DNA from: Clostridium polyendosporum
GTDB lineage: Bacteria; Bacillota; Clostridia; Clostridiales; Clostridiaceae
NCBI RefSeq assembly: GCF_018332455.1
Contig: NZ_BOPZ01000030.1
Span: forward strand, 1 to 42,861
DNA length: 42,861 nt
Direction: 5' to 3'
A model generated the notes under the pieces. That model worked only from the letters and a program-made list of their open reading frames with translations, did not search any database and was not told where the DNA came from. Numbering within the stretch: the stretch's first letter is position 1; the number at the start of each line of letters is the position of its first letter. The position numbers and the translations under genes are program-made. Below are positions 27,534 through 35,521 of the stretch, piece by piece.

Positions 27534-27572
27534 AGCACACTAAACTTTTTTGTTTAGTGTGCTGTGCTTTTT
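27534..27572 (+). terminator. Strong intrinsic terminator upstream of the SDR gene
   Basis: AGCACACTAAAC (27534-27545) pairs perfectly with GTTTAGTGTGCT (27552-27563) around TTTTTT; GTGCTTTTT follows. It could end the ROK operon, or attenuate transcription from the promoter at 27451. Confidence 0.85.
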
Positions 27573-27691
27573 AGAAGTATAAATTTAATTATAAAGTTAT
27601 TTATCTAGGCTTATAAGCTAAATAAAATTATAAGAAGGTTCTTTTTATTAAAAAATGATTATACTAATAAAATTGAAAGAGGGAGAAGAAG

Positions 27692-28438
27692 ATGAATTAT
27701 ACTAATAAAGTTGTTTTAGTAACAGGGGCAGCTAATGGAATTGGTAAAGCTATAAGTAGAGAATATTTAAAGGCAGGAGCTGCAGTTATACTAGCGGATA
27801 TCAATATCGAAAATGGTTTAAGCTTGGAAAAAGAATGTATAAGTCAGGGATATAATGCATTTTTCTATAAGATTGATTTAAAGAGTGTTGAAGAAATTAA
27901 AAAGATGTTTGAAGTCATTATATCAAAATATAAAAAAATAGATATTCTTATTAATAATGCAGGAATAGGTAGATTTAAATCATTATATGAGGTAACAATT
28001 GAAGATTGGGATGAAGTAATTAATGTTAACTTAAGAAGTGTATTTTTTGCTTCACAACAATTTTCAAAATATAACAAAGGTACCAATTATGGCAGGATAA
28101 TAAATGTTTCCTCTACTAGGTATCTTATGTCTGAACCCAATACAGAAGCTTATGCTGCATCTAAAGGAGGGATAGTATCTTTAACTCATGCACTTGCGAT
28201 TTCCTTAAGCGAAGAAAAGATAACAGTTAATGCTATAAGTCCAGGTTGGATTCAAAATTCAAATTATGAAAATTTAAAGGAAGAAGATCATAAGCAGCAC
28301 CCTTCTTTAAGAGTTGGAAAACCTGAAGATATAGCTAGAGCATGCTTATTTCTAACAGATGAAAATAATGATTTTATTAATGGTCAAAATATAGTTATTG
28401 ATGGTGGAATGACTAAAAAAATGATTTACGTTGAATAG
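27692..28438 (+). CDS. Short-chain dehydrogenase/reductase (SDR)
   Basis: Encodes 248 residues, the classical SDR size. Cofactor motif TGAANGIG (about 11-18), LINNAGIG, catalytic Ser in INVSST and the pair YAASK (Tyr and Lys four apart), then SPGW and a C-terminal INGQNIVIDGG. It should oxidise or reduce an alcohol/carbonyl with NAD(P); the substrate is not readable. An acidic residue after the second strand (ILADIN) suggests NAD(H). GAGGGAG precedes the ATG. The leader just upstream contains a near-copy of the gene start (ATTATACTAATAAAATTG versus ATTATACTAATAAAGTTG). Confidence 0.9.
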   Translation: MNYTNKVVLVTGAANGIGKAISREYLKAGAAVILADINIENGLSLEKECISQGYNAFFYKIDLKSVEEIKKMFEVIISKYKKIDILINNAGIGRFKSLYEVTIEDWDEVINVNLRSVFFASQQFSKYNKGTNYGRIINVSSTRYLMSEPNTEAYAASKGGIVSLTHALAISLSEEKITVNAISPGWIQNSNYENLKEEDHKQHPSLRVGKPEDIARACLFLTDENNDFINGQNIVIDGGMTKKMIYVE

Positions 28439-28595
28439 AACTCTTTGAAAAAAATTATATAGACATTGATTTAATTAAACTTATTTATATTTAGGACAAG
28501 CAAGCTGTGATAATTAATGAAATGTATTTAAGAAAAGGTCAGAAAGGATTAAATCAGTTTAAGTAAGTAATGTTATTAGCATAGGAGCAAATTGT

Positions 28596-29456
28596 ATGAC
28601 GAAAAAATTAAAAGCCGAATTATTACTAGTACTTGCCACATTTGTGTGGGGGATAGGCTATCCATTAACAAGCTTAGCTTTGAAGGACTGTGGGCCATAT
28701 ACTTTTATGACTATAAGGAGTATAATTGCAGCTTTAATACTAGGCATTCTATTTTATAAAAAGTTTAAGCTTATAAATAAGAATACTTTAAAAATAGCTC
28801 TAATTATTTCATTTTATATGTTTACAGGAATTGCCCTTCAAGTTATTGGAATGGTTTATACAACTCCAAGTAAATCTGCATTTATAACAGGACTTTATTC
28901 AGTTTTTGTACCTATAATATTAGCGATTTTTTATAAAAAGCTTCCTAATAAAAGGACTATTATAGGGGTGACACTGTCCGTTGCAGGTTTGTTTTCAATG
29001 TCAATAAATGGATTAAATGGGACGAGTGGATTAAATATTGGAGATCTTCTTACTATTCTGTGTGCAGTGGCTTTTTCAATGCAGATAATTTTGGTTGATA
29101 AATATGCTGATGAAGTAGACCCTATACTTATAACTATACTGGAGCTCGCTATTGTAGGAATACTTGGTCTATTTCCAGCCATTTCAGTAGAAGAGTTTAG
29201 AATTGCTTTAAACATAAGATCTATAGTTGTACTATTATGCACCTCAATTTTTTCTACTTCACTAGGTATGGTTATTATGAACAAGATGCAGCCGGAAACA
29301 GATCCTACCCACGCTTCAATAATATATTTGGGAGAACCGGTATTTAGTGCAATTTTTTCAGTATTTATTGGGGATATACTATCTGGGGGTACAATGTTAG
29401 GTTGCATATTCATTTTGCTTGGTATGGTTGTTACAAGTGTAAAATTATCAAAGTAA
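28596..29456 (+). CDS. EamA/DMT-superfamily membrane transporter
   Basis: Encodes 286 residues with about ten transmembrane helices arranged as two five-helix EamA repeats. The opening LLLVLATFVWGIGYPLTSLALKD and the second-half HASIIYLGEPVFSAIFSVFIGD are typical. These permeases usually export amino acids or other metabolites; no substrate can be named. TAGGAGC precedes the ATG. It lies 157 bp after the SDR gene; the gap shows no terminator, so readthrough is possible. Confidence 0.9.
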   Translation: MTKKLKAELLLVLATFVWGIGYPLTSLALKDCGPYTFMTIRSIIAALILGILFYKKFKLINKNTLKIALIISFYMFTGIALQVIGMVYTTPSKSAFITGLYSVFVPIILAIFYKKLPNKRTIIGVTLSVAGLFSMSINGLNGTSGLNIGDLLTILCAVAFSMQIILVDKYADEVDPILITILELAIVGILGLFPAISVEEFRIALNIRSIVVLLCTSIFSTSLGMVIMNKMQPETDPTHASIIYLGEPVFSAIFSVFIGDILSGGTMLGCIFILLGMVVTSVKLSK

Positions 29457-29566
29457 TTTGCAACTCTAAATAAAATATAATGCAGTAAGTAACTTTTTGT
29501 AGAAACTTCTGAATCTGCATATGATTCTAATATTAAACGCTCTCTGATAAGTGGATATATGAGGTT

Positions 29567-29750
29567 GTAGGGAAAATACGAAAGTGCGATAACGAAGTTC
29601 ATTTTCCCTACGTAAAATATCCAAGGTGCTAAAGTTGAGCCGTATAAATCGGTATTCGCGAAATGATAACGACCTTGTTAGCTTGGGTAAACTTGCTTCA
29701 TTAGAAGTATTGATCGAGAAGCCTACATTTCTAAAGTAGTAGGAGTTTAC
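29567..29750 (+). mobile_element. IS200/IS605-like right end with omega-RNA-like sequence (tnpB absent)
   Basis: GTAGGGAAAAT (29567-29577) pairs perfectly with ATTTTCCCTAC (29601-29611). About 110 bp of structured sequence follows, then GAGAAGCCTAC, a short hairpin and the terminus GGAGTTTAC (29742-29750), the usual form of an IS200/IS605 right end. In such elements this region is the guide-RNA scaffold of TnpB, with the guide being the flanking DNA (here TGGTCTGAATT..). No tnpA or tnpB reading frame is present. The element end overlaps the HxlR stop. Identification is by pattern from memory. Confidence 0.6.
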
Positions 29751-30154
29751 TGGTCTGAATTATTATGTAGCATTAGAGCGTCTTTTATGTTTTCCTCACA
29801 TAAATTATATTTTAGCTCATAACCAAAATAATTGTTTTTATAAGCCCAATCACACATCATTTCAAGAATAGGAATGATTTCTTTACCATTAGGTGTAATT
29901 GAATACTCAACTTTTGGTGGAACTTCAGGATATACTTTTCTTTCTATTAATTTATCCTCTTCAAGTTCTCTTAATTGTTTTGTTAATATTCTATGTGTTA
30001 TATCTGGTATTAAATGCTGAAGTTGTCCGAATCTTAAAGTATCCAATTCTCCAAGAAGCCATAAGATTATGGGTTTCCACTTACCGCCTATAACACCAAA
30101 GGTTACTTCAATTTCACATGTGGCTTCCTTTACTTTTTTATTTTTCGTATCCAT
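29747..30154 (-). CDS. HxlR-family winged-helix regulator with N-terminal cysteine
   Basis: Encodes 135 residues. HxlR core: GVIGGKWKPIILWLL, then RFGQLQHLIPDITHRILTKQLRELEEDKLI as the DNA-binding helices, then the wing PEVPPKVEYSITPNGKE. Cys13, just before the domain, is where redox-sensing relatives such as HypR and YodB keep their reactive cysteine, so it may sense electrophiles or disulfide stress. It is divergent from an iron alcohol dehydrogenase, with a GTATC/GATAC palindrome between. AGGAGG precedes the ATG. The stop codon lies within the IS200/IS605-like right end, so the native C-terminus may have been altered. Confidence 0.92.
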   Translation of the reverse strand: MDTKNKKVKEATCEIEVTFGVIGGKWKPIILWLLGELDTLRFGQLQHLIPDITHRILTKQLRELEEDKLIERKVYPEVPPKVEYSITPNGKEIIPILEMMCDWAYKNNYFGYELKYNLCEENIKDALMLHNNSDQ

Positions 30155-30179
30155 AAATATCCTCCTAATTTATACAGTT

Positions 30180-30248
30180 TAGTATCATACAGGATACTAT
30201 ATATCAATAAAGTGCATTCTTGTATGCAGTAACACAACTTATTATACT
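30180..30248 (+). promoter_or_regulatory. HxlR-type operator and Fe-ADH promoter, copy 2
   Basis: Perfect 7-bp inverted repeat TAGTATC-ATACAG-GATACTA (30180-30199), then TTGTAT (30220-30225), 17 bp, TATACT (30243-30248). It lies between the divergent HxlR and Fe-ADH genes. A near copy is at 27411-27479. Autoregulation and control of the dehydrogenase are inferred. Confidence 0.85.
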
Positions 30249-30302
30249 ATAAATTGTAATTAGGATAAAAATATTTACTAAAATTAGAGGGGGATATTTT
30301 TT

Positions 30303-31481
30303 ATGAATTTTAATTATTATATGCCAACAAAAATTTTATTTGGACCTGGTAAGTTAAATGAACTTGCAAATGAGACTTTTCCAGGGAAAAAAGCTTTAAT
30401 AGTTATTTCTGCAGGAAATTCTGTGAAAAAAAATGGATATCTAAATCGTCTAGAAAGCATTTTAACTAATAAAGAAATTGAATACGTTTTATTTGATAAA
30501 ATCTTACCTAACCCTATTAAATCTCATGTTATGGAAGGAGCAGATCTTGCAAAGAAAGAAAATTGTGATTTTGTAATAGGACTTGGCGGTGGCAGTAGTA
30601 TTGACTCAGCAAAAAGTATTGCTGTTATGGCAAAAAATCCTGGAGACTATTGGGATTATATATGTGGTGGATCAGGAAAAGGAATGCCTGTAGAAAATGG
30701 TGCCCTGCCTATTGTTGCTATAACTACAACAGCTGGAACTGGTACGGAGGCTGATCCTTGGACAGTTATAACAAAAGAAGATACCAATGAAAAAATAGGC
30801 TTTGGTTGTCAGTATACATTTCCAGTATTATCGGTTGTTGATCCAGAACTTATGCTAACAGTACCTGAACATCTTACAGCTTATCAGGGGTTTGATGCAC
30901 TTTTCCATTCAACAGAAGGATTTATTGCAAATGTAGCAAATCCAGTTAGTGATGTTTATGCTCTTAAGAGTATTGAATTAATAGCTAATTATTTACCTAT
31001 ATGTGTAAAGGACGGAAATAACATAGAGGCTCGTACTCAAGTAGCTTTAGCTAATACCCTTTCTGGGTTTGTGGAATCTACATCAAGCTGTACATCAGAA
31101 CACTCTATGGAACATGCTCTTAGTGCTAATCATCCAAAGCTTCCACATGGTGCAGGACTTATTATGCTATCAGAAGCATATTACACATTTTTTGCATCTA
31201 AAGTACCAGATAGATTTATAGCAATGGCAAAAGCTATGGGTGTTGACGTGGATTCTCTTCCAGAAGAAGAACGTCCTATGTCATTTGTAAAAGCATTAAT
31301 TAAACTTCAAGAAGATTGTGGTGTACATAATCTTAGAATGTCAAGTTATGGCATTGAAAAAGAAGATATCCCTGTACTTGCAGAGAATGCTCGTAGAACT
31401 ATGGGAGGATTATTTGAGGTAGATCCATATACTCTATCACTTAAAGAAACAGTAGAAATTATGTATAAAGCATATAAATAA
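30303..31481 (+). CDS. Iron-containing (type III) alcohol dehydrogenase
   Basis: Encodes 392 residues. N-terminal nucleotide domain with GLGGGSSIDSAKSIAVMA; TTTAGTGTEAD follows. Metal ligands of the family are present: Asp and His in GFDALFHSTEGF, and the His pair in EHSMEHALSANHPKLPHGAGL. It should interconvert aldehydes and alcohols with NAD(P)H, as butanol/ethanol-type dehydrogenases do. GAGGGGG precedes the ATG. It is divergent from HxlR, so expression is probably tied to aldehyde or redox stress. A broken copy of its C-terminus lies at 36517-36645. Confidence 0.93.
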   Translation: MNFNYYMPTKILFGPGKLNELANETFPGKKALIVISAGNSVKKNGYLNRLESILTNKEIEYVLFDKILPNPIKSHVMEGADLAKKENCDFVIGLGGGSSIDSAKSIAVMAKNPGDYWDYICGGSGKGMPVENGALPIVAITTTAGTGTEADPWTVITKEDTNEKIGFGCQYTFPVLSVVDPELMLTVPEHLTAYQGFDALFHSTEGFIANVANPVSDVYALKSIELIANYLPICVKDGNNIEARTQVALANTLSGFVESTSSCTSEHSMEHALSANHPKLPHGAGLIMLSEAYYTFFASKVPDRFIAMAKAMGVDVDSLPEEERPMSFVKALIKLQEDCGVHNLRMSSYGIEKEDIPVLAENARRTMGGLFEVDPYTLSLKETVEIMYKAYK

Positions 31482-31539
31482 GTTTTAAAAGGACCGATTT
31501 TTATGAAAAAAGTAAAAATTGGAGCTAATAATGGATAAC

Positions 31540-31570
31540 TAAAAGGGCTTTTAAAATAGCCCTTTTAGGT
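31540..31570 (+). terminator. Terminator after Fe-ADH
   Basis: TAAAAGGGCT (31540-31549) pairs with AGCCCTTTTA (31558-31567), followed by a T-rich tract. It separates the dehydrogenase from the reductase. Confidence 0.82.
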
Positions 31571-31707
31571 TATTATTATACAATTGATTAAATGGGAAGA
31601 TATAAAATAGATGTATATGTTGCACAAGCGTGCGTAGATATTAGGTGTTTCATGTGTGAAAAAAATTATAAATAAGAAGTGATGATTTTTCAAAGGGAGT
31701 GATTATT

Positions 31708-32865
31708 TTGTTATATAGAAAGTATGGAAAGACAAATGAAATGGTTTCAGTCTTAGGGTTTGGATGTATGAGACTTCCTATTATTGGTGGAGATACAACT
31801 AAAATTGATGAAGAAAAAGCAATAAAGATGATTCGTTATGCAATTGACGAAGGAGTAAACTATATAGATACAGCCTATCCTTATCATGGTACTGGGATGG
31901 GTAAGGGTGGAGAAAGTGAACCTTTTGTTGCTAAAGCATTGAAAGATGGATACAGAGAGCGTGTTAAGATAGCTACTAAACTTCCTAGCTGGTTGATAAA
32001 AACAAGAGAGGACATGGATAAATATTTAAATGAGCAATTAGAGCGTCTTGAGACAGATTCAATAGATTTTTATTTAGTGCATGCATTAGAGTATAAAACA
32101 TGGTCTAATCTGAAAGAATTGGGAATCAATGAATTTCTAGATCAGGCATTGAAAGATGGAAGAATAAAGCATGCAGGATTTTCATTCCACGATAAGATTG
32201 ATGTGTTTAAAGAAATAGTAGATTATTATGATTGGTCCTTCTGTCAAATTCAGTACAACTATTTAGATGAAAATTATCAAGCTGGAAAAGAAGGTTTAGA
32301 GTATGCTGCTAAAAAAGGTCTAGGTGTTGCAATTATGGAGCCACTTAGAGGAGGAAAGATTGTTAATAATCTTCCAGCGGTAGTTGAAGAGGCTTTCAAT
32401 GGAGCGGATGTGAAAAGATCGCCAGCAGGATGGGCTCTAAGATGGGTGTGGAATCATCCAGAAGTATCAGTAGTATTAAGCGGTATGAATACAATGAATA
32501 ATGTTATAGAAAATATAAAAACAGCTAGTGAAGCTCATGCGAATTCGTTAACAGAAAAGGAATTAGGAATTATTGATCAAGTTAAGACCATTTTTAAGGA
32601 AAGAATGAAAGTTAATTGTACAGCTTGTGAGTACTGCATGCCTTGTCCTGTAGGTGTAAATATTCCTAAGAATTTTGCATACTACAATGAGTATCATTCA
32701 TTTGTTACTCCAAAGACGTCGGAACAGCTTAAGGCTAGATATTACTCTCTCAAACCTGAGCAGAGAGCATCAAAATGTGTAGAATGTGGTAAATGTGAAA
32801 GCCATTGTCCACAAAACATTCAGATTCGTCAACAGTTAAAGAATGTTAAAGCATTTTTTGAATAA
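31708..32865 (+). CDS. Aldo-keto reductase with C-terminal 4Fe-4S domain
   Basis: Encodes 385 residues. I choose the TTG at 31708: AAAGGGAG lies eight bases upstream and the protein then opens LYRKYGKTNEMVSVLGFGCMRLP as in relatives; a GTG at 31699 overlaps the binding site. The AKR barrel shows the tetrad Asp and Tyr in IDTAYPYHG, Lys in ATKLP and His in LVHAL. The C-terminus has NCTACEYCMPCPVGVNIP and SKCVECGKCESHCPQNI, cysteine patterns for iron-sulfur clusters. Such fusions occur in anaerobes and may pass electrons between a carbonyl substrate and a redox partner. Own upstream region with no clear operator. Confidence 0.93.
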   Translation: MLYRKYGKTNEMVSVLGFGCMRLPIIGGDTTKIDEEKAIKMIRYAIDEGVNYIDTAYPYHGTGMGKGGESEPFVAKALKDGYRERVKIATKLPSWLIKTREDMDKYLNEQLERLETDSIDFYLVHALEYKTWSNLKELGINEFLDQALKDGRIKHAGFSFHDKIDVFKEIVDYYDWSFCQIQYNYLDENYQAGKEGLEYAAKKGLGVAIMEPLRGGKIVNNLPAVVEEAFNGADVKRSPAGWALRWVWNHPEVSVVLSGMNTMNNVIENIKTASEAHANSLTEKELGIIDQVKTIFKERMKVNCTACEYCMPCPVGVNIPKNFAYYNEYHSFVTPKTSEQLKARYYSLKPEQRASKCVECGKCESHCPQNIQIRQQLKNVKAFFE

Positions 32866-32891
32866 AATCTAAAACAATAATTTTATTTAGG

Positions 32892-32970
32892 TTTATTAAA
32901 GATCATTTTTCTAGTGAAAAAGGAGAATATGCTGCAGCATTTATTGCTAGTATTATTAATAAATTATAAA
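32892..32970 (+). pseudogene. Possible C-terminal remnant of an unidentified gene
   Basis: A short open stretch reads FIKDHFSSEKGEYAAAFIAS and then IINKL and stop, with no start or ribosome binding site. It looks like a helical C-terminus left after deletion. I cannot name the parent family. Confidence 0.35.
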
Positions 32971-32993
32971 GTATCTATAGTATGGGTAAATTT

Positions 32994-33054
32994 ACTGTAC
33001 TGGTACAATTTTGTTTTATTACAATTGAAAAGATCTTTGTAGAGAAATATAATA
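32994..33054 (+). promoter_or_regulatory. MocR-type operator plus promoter ahead of the AEC permease
   Basis: TACTGTACTGGTACAATT (32994-33011, first base T), 14 bp, TTGAAA (33026-33031), 17 bp, TATAAT (33049-33054). Same architecture as at 17600, 36733 and 39578. The predicted transcript has a leader of about 160 nt. Confidence 0.8.
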
Positions 33055-33148
33055 AATTTAATGAAGGAAATGGATTATTAAGAAAATTATCTTAAATATA
33101 ATAAATATTCCTTTAGATTTAGTTACTAACATTATTATTTGATTTTTT

Positions 33149-33175
33149 AAGGGGGGAATAAAATATTCTCCCCTT
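33149..33175 (+). other. Very stable leader hairpin before the AEC permease
   Basis: AAGGGGGGAATA pairs over all 12 positions (one G-T) with TATTCTCCCCTT around a 3-base loop. No T run follows on either strand, so it is not a simple terminator. It lies between the promoter at 32994-33054 and the gene. The 32866-33219 gap holds this, the promoter and the gene remnant. Confidence 0.6.
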
Positions 33176-33219
33176 AAAATTTAATTATATATGGAAATTA
33201 GTATAAGGGAGAGAATTAA

Positions 33220-34140
33220 ATGAATTATTTTATATTTATCTTAACAAATATAATACTACCTATATTTATTCAAATTTTGTTAGGTTATGGAGTTAAAAAA
33301 TTTATAAACTTTAGTATAAGTACTCTTGCTCAGATACAGTTTTATTTAATTATACCAGCCTTGTTATTTGTTAAAATGTATGATACTAAACTTAATCAAG
33401 ACATAGTTATTAAAGTTTCCTTACATAGTATTGTTTTATTTATATTACTTTATGTTTTGAGTTATGTAGTATGTAAACTGTTCAAATACAAAAAGTCTAT
33501 TTCAAGTGCTTTTACTAATTCTGTTTGTCTTTATAATAGTGGTAATTACTGCCTTCCGCTTGTTCAGCTCTTATATAATAACCCTCTTGCGTTATCTGTT
33601 CAAATACTTATAATGACCGTTCAAAATATAGTAACAAATACAGTAGGAATTTACAGTATCAGTTCAGGTAATAAAAGTGTAAAAGAAGGCGTTCTGGAAA
33701 TACTGAAAGTACCTATGATTTATAGTATTATTTTAGCTTTAATATTAAGAAGTTTGAACATAACAGTATGGCCTCCTATATGGAATGCAATGGATTCACT
33801 TGGAGATTCAATGGTTCCTATTGCTTTGATTTCACTTGGAGCACAGCTTGCTGAAACAAAATGTACTTTAAAAATACCTAAGGTATATCTTTCAAATTTT
33901 ATACGATTAATTATAAGTCCGCTTATAGCATATGGTATAGTATTGATTTTAGGATTAAAAGGAATAGCAGCTGAAGTTGCAATTATTTCATCAGCAGCTC
34001 CTACTGCAGTAAATTCAGTACTACTTGCTATACAATATGATAGTGAACCAGATTTTGCATCGCAGGCAGTATTTCTTTCAACTATTATTAGTCCTATTAC
34101 AGTCTCTTTTATAGTTTTTTTGGTTTCAGGTAAGATTTAG
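33220..34140 (+). CDS. AEC (auxin efflux carrier) family permease
   Basis: Encodes 306 residues with about ten transmembrane helices. Typical features: an N-terminal IILPIFIQILLGYGVKK, NSVCLYNSGNYCLPL in the crossover region with the conserved Asn-Ser-Gly-Asn, and a C-terminal SSAAPTAVNSVLLA. Bacterial members move malate, malonate and other small organic acids or amino-acid derivatives. GGGAGAG precedes the ATG. It appears to be under the MocR-type operator, so its substrate may relate to that regulator's ligand. Confidence 0.9.
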   Translation: MNYFIFILTNIILPIFIQILLGYGVKKFINFSISTLAQIQFYLIIPALLFVKMYDTKLNQDIVIKVSLHSIVLFILLYVLSYVVCKLFKYKKSISSAFTNSVCLYNSGNYCLPLVQLLYNNPLALSVQILIMTVQNIVTNTVGIYSISSGNKSVKEGVLEILKVPMIYSIILALILRSLNITVWPPIWNAMDSLGDSMVPIALISLGAQLAETKCTLKIPKVYLSNFIRLIISPLIAYGIVLILGLKGIAAEVAIISSAAPTAVNSVLLAIQYDSEPDFASQAVFLSTIISPITVSFIVFLVSGKI

Positions 34141-34239
34141 TTATATGACTTATATTTATATGATTGTATATTTGATATTTTGGATTTACAAGAGATGATG
34201 AAAATATCGGACAAGCAACTAATATATTAGGCAGGAAAG

Positions 34240-34269
34240 AAGCTACCAATTTAATAAGGTAGCTTTTTT
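34240..34269 (+). terminator. Terminator between convergent permease and lactonase genes
   Basis: AAGCTACC (34240-34247) pairs with GGTAGCTT (34258-34265) followed by TTTTT. On minus it begins six bases past the lactonase stop, so it may serve both. Confidence 0.8.
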
Positions 34270-34274
34270 AGGTG

Positions 34275-35336
34275 TTAAATATGGAAGAACTTTACGCATA
34301 CTGGATTTGGTATAAAAACACTACTATTTATTTGTGTTAATTTACCAGTAGTCCTATCTATCAAAAATGGCACTATATTATTTGAATTTTGATTTACTAC
34401 AACAAGGAACTTTCCAGTAGGATCTATGCTAAAATCGCGAGGATATAAACCTTCAGTTGAATTGTGAGAAATTAGTTTAAGTTTACCGGAAAGATTATCT
34501 ATACTGAAAACAGCAATGCTGTCATGACCACGATTTGATGCATACAAATAACGGCCATCAGGTGATATATGAATCGCACCACCTAGGTTTTCATTATTAT
34601 AGCGATCTGGTAGGGTTGAAATATATTGTAGTTCTTTAAAATTACATTCTGATGGAGAATATTCTAATGCTATGACTTCTGAACTCAATTCGGTGATTAT
34701 ATAGGCGAACCTACCATTAGGATGAAAATCCATATGCCTTGGTCCAGATTCAGGTTTTAGAGATAGATCATTTAATTTTAATAAAGTTCCATTATTAAGT
34801 TTATAAATCACTAGTTTATCTATACCTAAATCTACAGTGCAGAGATATTTTTCATCAGGGGTTAAGTCTACATAGTGAACATGAGCCTTTTCCTGTCTTG
34901 CTTTATTTGGTCCTGAGCCTTCATGGGTTATTGTAGATGAAGCAGCATTGATACTTCCATCTTTATTTATTAAAAATACTTCAACATTCCCTTTGTGATA
35001 ATTTGCTGAAAATACATAATTATTTTTACTGTCTAAACTAACATGGCATGGAGGTTTTCCATCTGATACTTGATAATTTAATAATTCAAGGCTTTTTGTT
35101 AAATTATTTATTGAAAATGCAGCTACCCCGCCAGCTTCTCCTACTTTTATTACGGAATAAAGATACTGATTATTTTTATTTATACTTAAATATGTAGGAT
35201 TCTCTAGCTTTGCTGCTAATTTTACCTCATCTATATTTCCTGATGTTGTATCCAGTGAGAAACTATAGATTCCTTCACTTTTACCGTTAGTATATGTTCC
35301 AACATATGCTGTAAGTTTAGGAACTTTTTTACTCAT
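34275..35336 (-). CDS. pgl: Seven-bladed beta-propeller lactonase (6-phosphogluconolactonase type)
   Basis: Encodes 353 residues from the ATG at 35336, since GGAGG lies eight bases upstream inside a five-codon extension from 35351. Cytosolic, no signal peptide. Repeated blades are visible (NPTYLSINKNNQYLYSV, PCHVSLDSKNNYVFSANY, GPRHMDFHPNGRFAYII, GAIHISPDGRYLYASNRG), the pattern of the YkgB/Pgl family. Family members hydrolyse 6-phosphogluconolactone. Many clostridia lack a complete oxidative pentose-phosphate route, so a different sugar lactone is possible. Divergent from the phosphoesterase gene. Confidence 0.9.
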   Translation of the reverse strand: MSKKVPKLTAYVGTYTNGKSEGIYSFSLDTTSGNIDEVKLAAKLENPTYLSINKNNQYLYSVIKVGEAGGVAAFSINNLTKSLELLNYQVSDGKPPCHVSLDSKNNYVFSANYHKGNVEVFLINKDGSINAASSTITHEGSGPNKARQEKAHVHYVDLTPDEKYLCTVDLGIDKLVIYKLNNGTLLKLNDLSLKPESGPRHMDFHPNGRFAYIITELSSEVIALEYSPSECNFKELQYISTLPDRYNNENLGGAIHISPDGRYLYASNRGHDSIAVFSIDNLSGKLKLISHNSTEGLYPRDFSIDPTGKFLVVVNQNSNNIVPFLIDRTTGKLTQINSSVFIPNPVCVKFFHI

Positions 35337-35417
35337 AGCATTTTCCTCCATAAAAATTAATAATACTTAATAATATAATAACTTTTAATTGATATTTTTT
35401 ATAGTAAACAATCTTCT

Positions 35418-35435
35418 AACTGTATCAATACAATT
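35418..35435. promoter_or_regulatory. Degenerate MocR-type operator
   Basis: AACTGTATCAATACAATT resembles the 18-bp palindrome, and the 25 bp before it match those before the 17600 site. The expected TTGAAA and TATAAT are absent at the right distances, so it may be a relic or a pure repressor site. It lies between the lactonase and phosphoesterase genes. Confidence 0.45.
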
Positions 35436-35521
35436 ATCCTAGAAGCAGAGCTTTTGTTTTCTCGAAATTTGAGCAAAATAAGTTAGTGAAGTAAAAAAAT
35501 TAATAGAGGTGTTAAATTTAA

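Noticed and set aside
28931-29602. A 223-residue minus-strand open frame
   Set aside because: It is antisense to most of the EamA transporter gene, has no good start signal, and its translation shows no domain pattern.
31503-31538. An 11-codon open frame with AAGGA upstream, after Fe-ADH
   Set aside because: Very short with a long spacer and no recognisable product; at most a decayed gene start.
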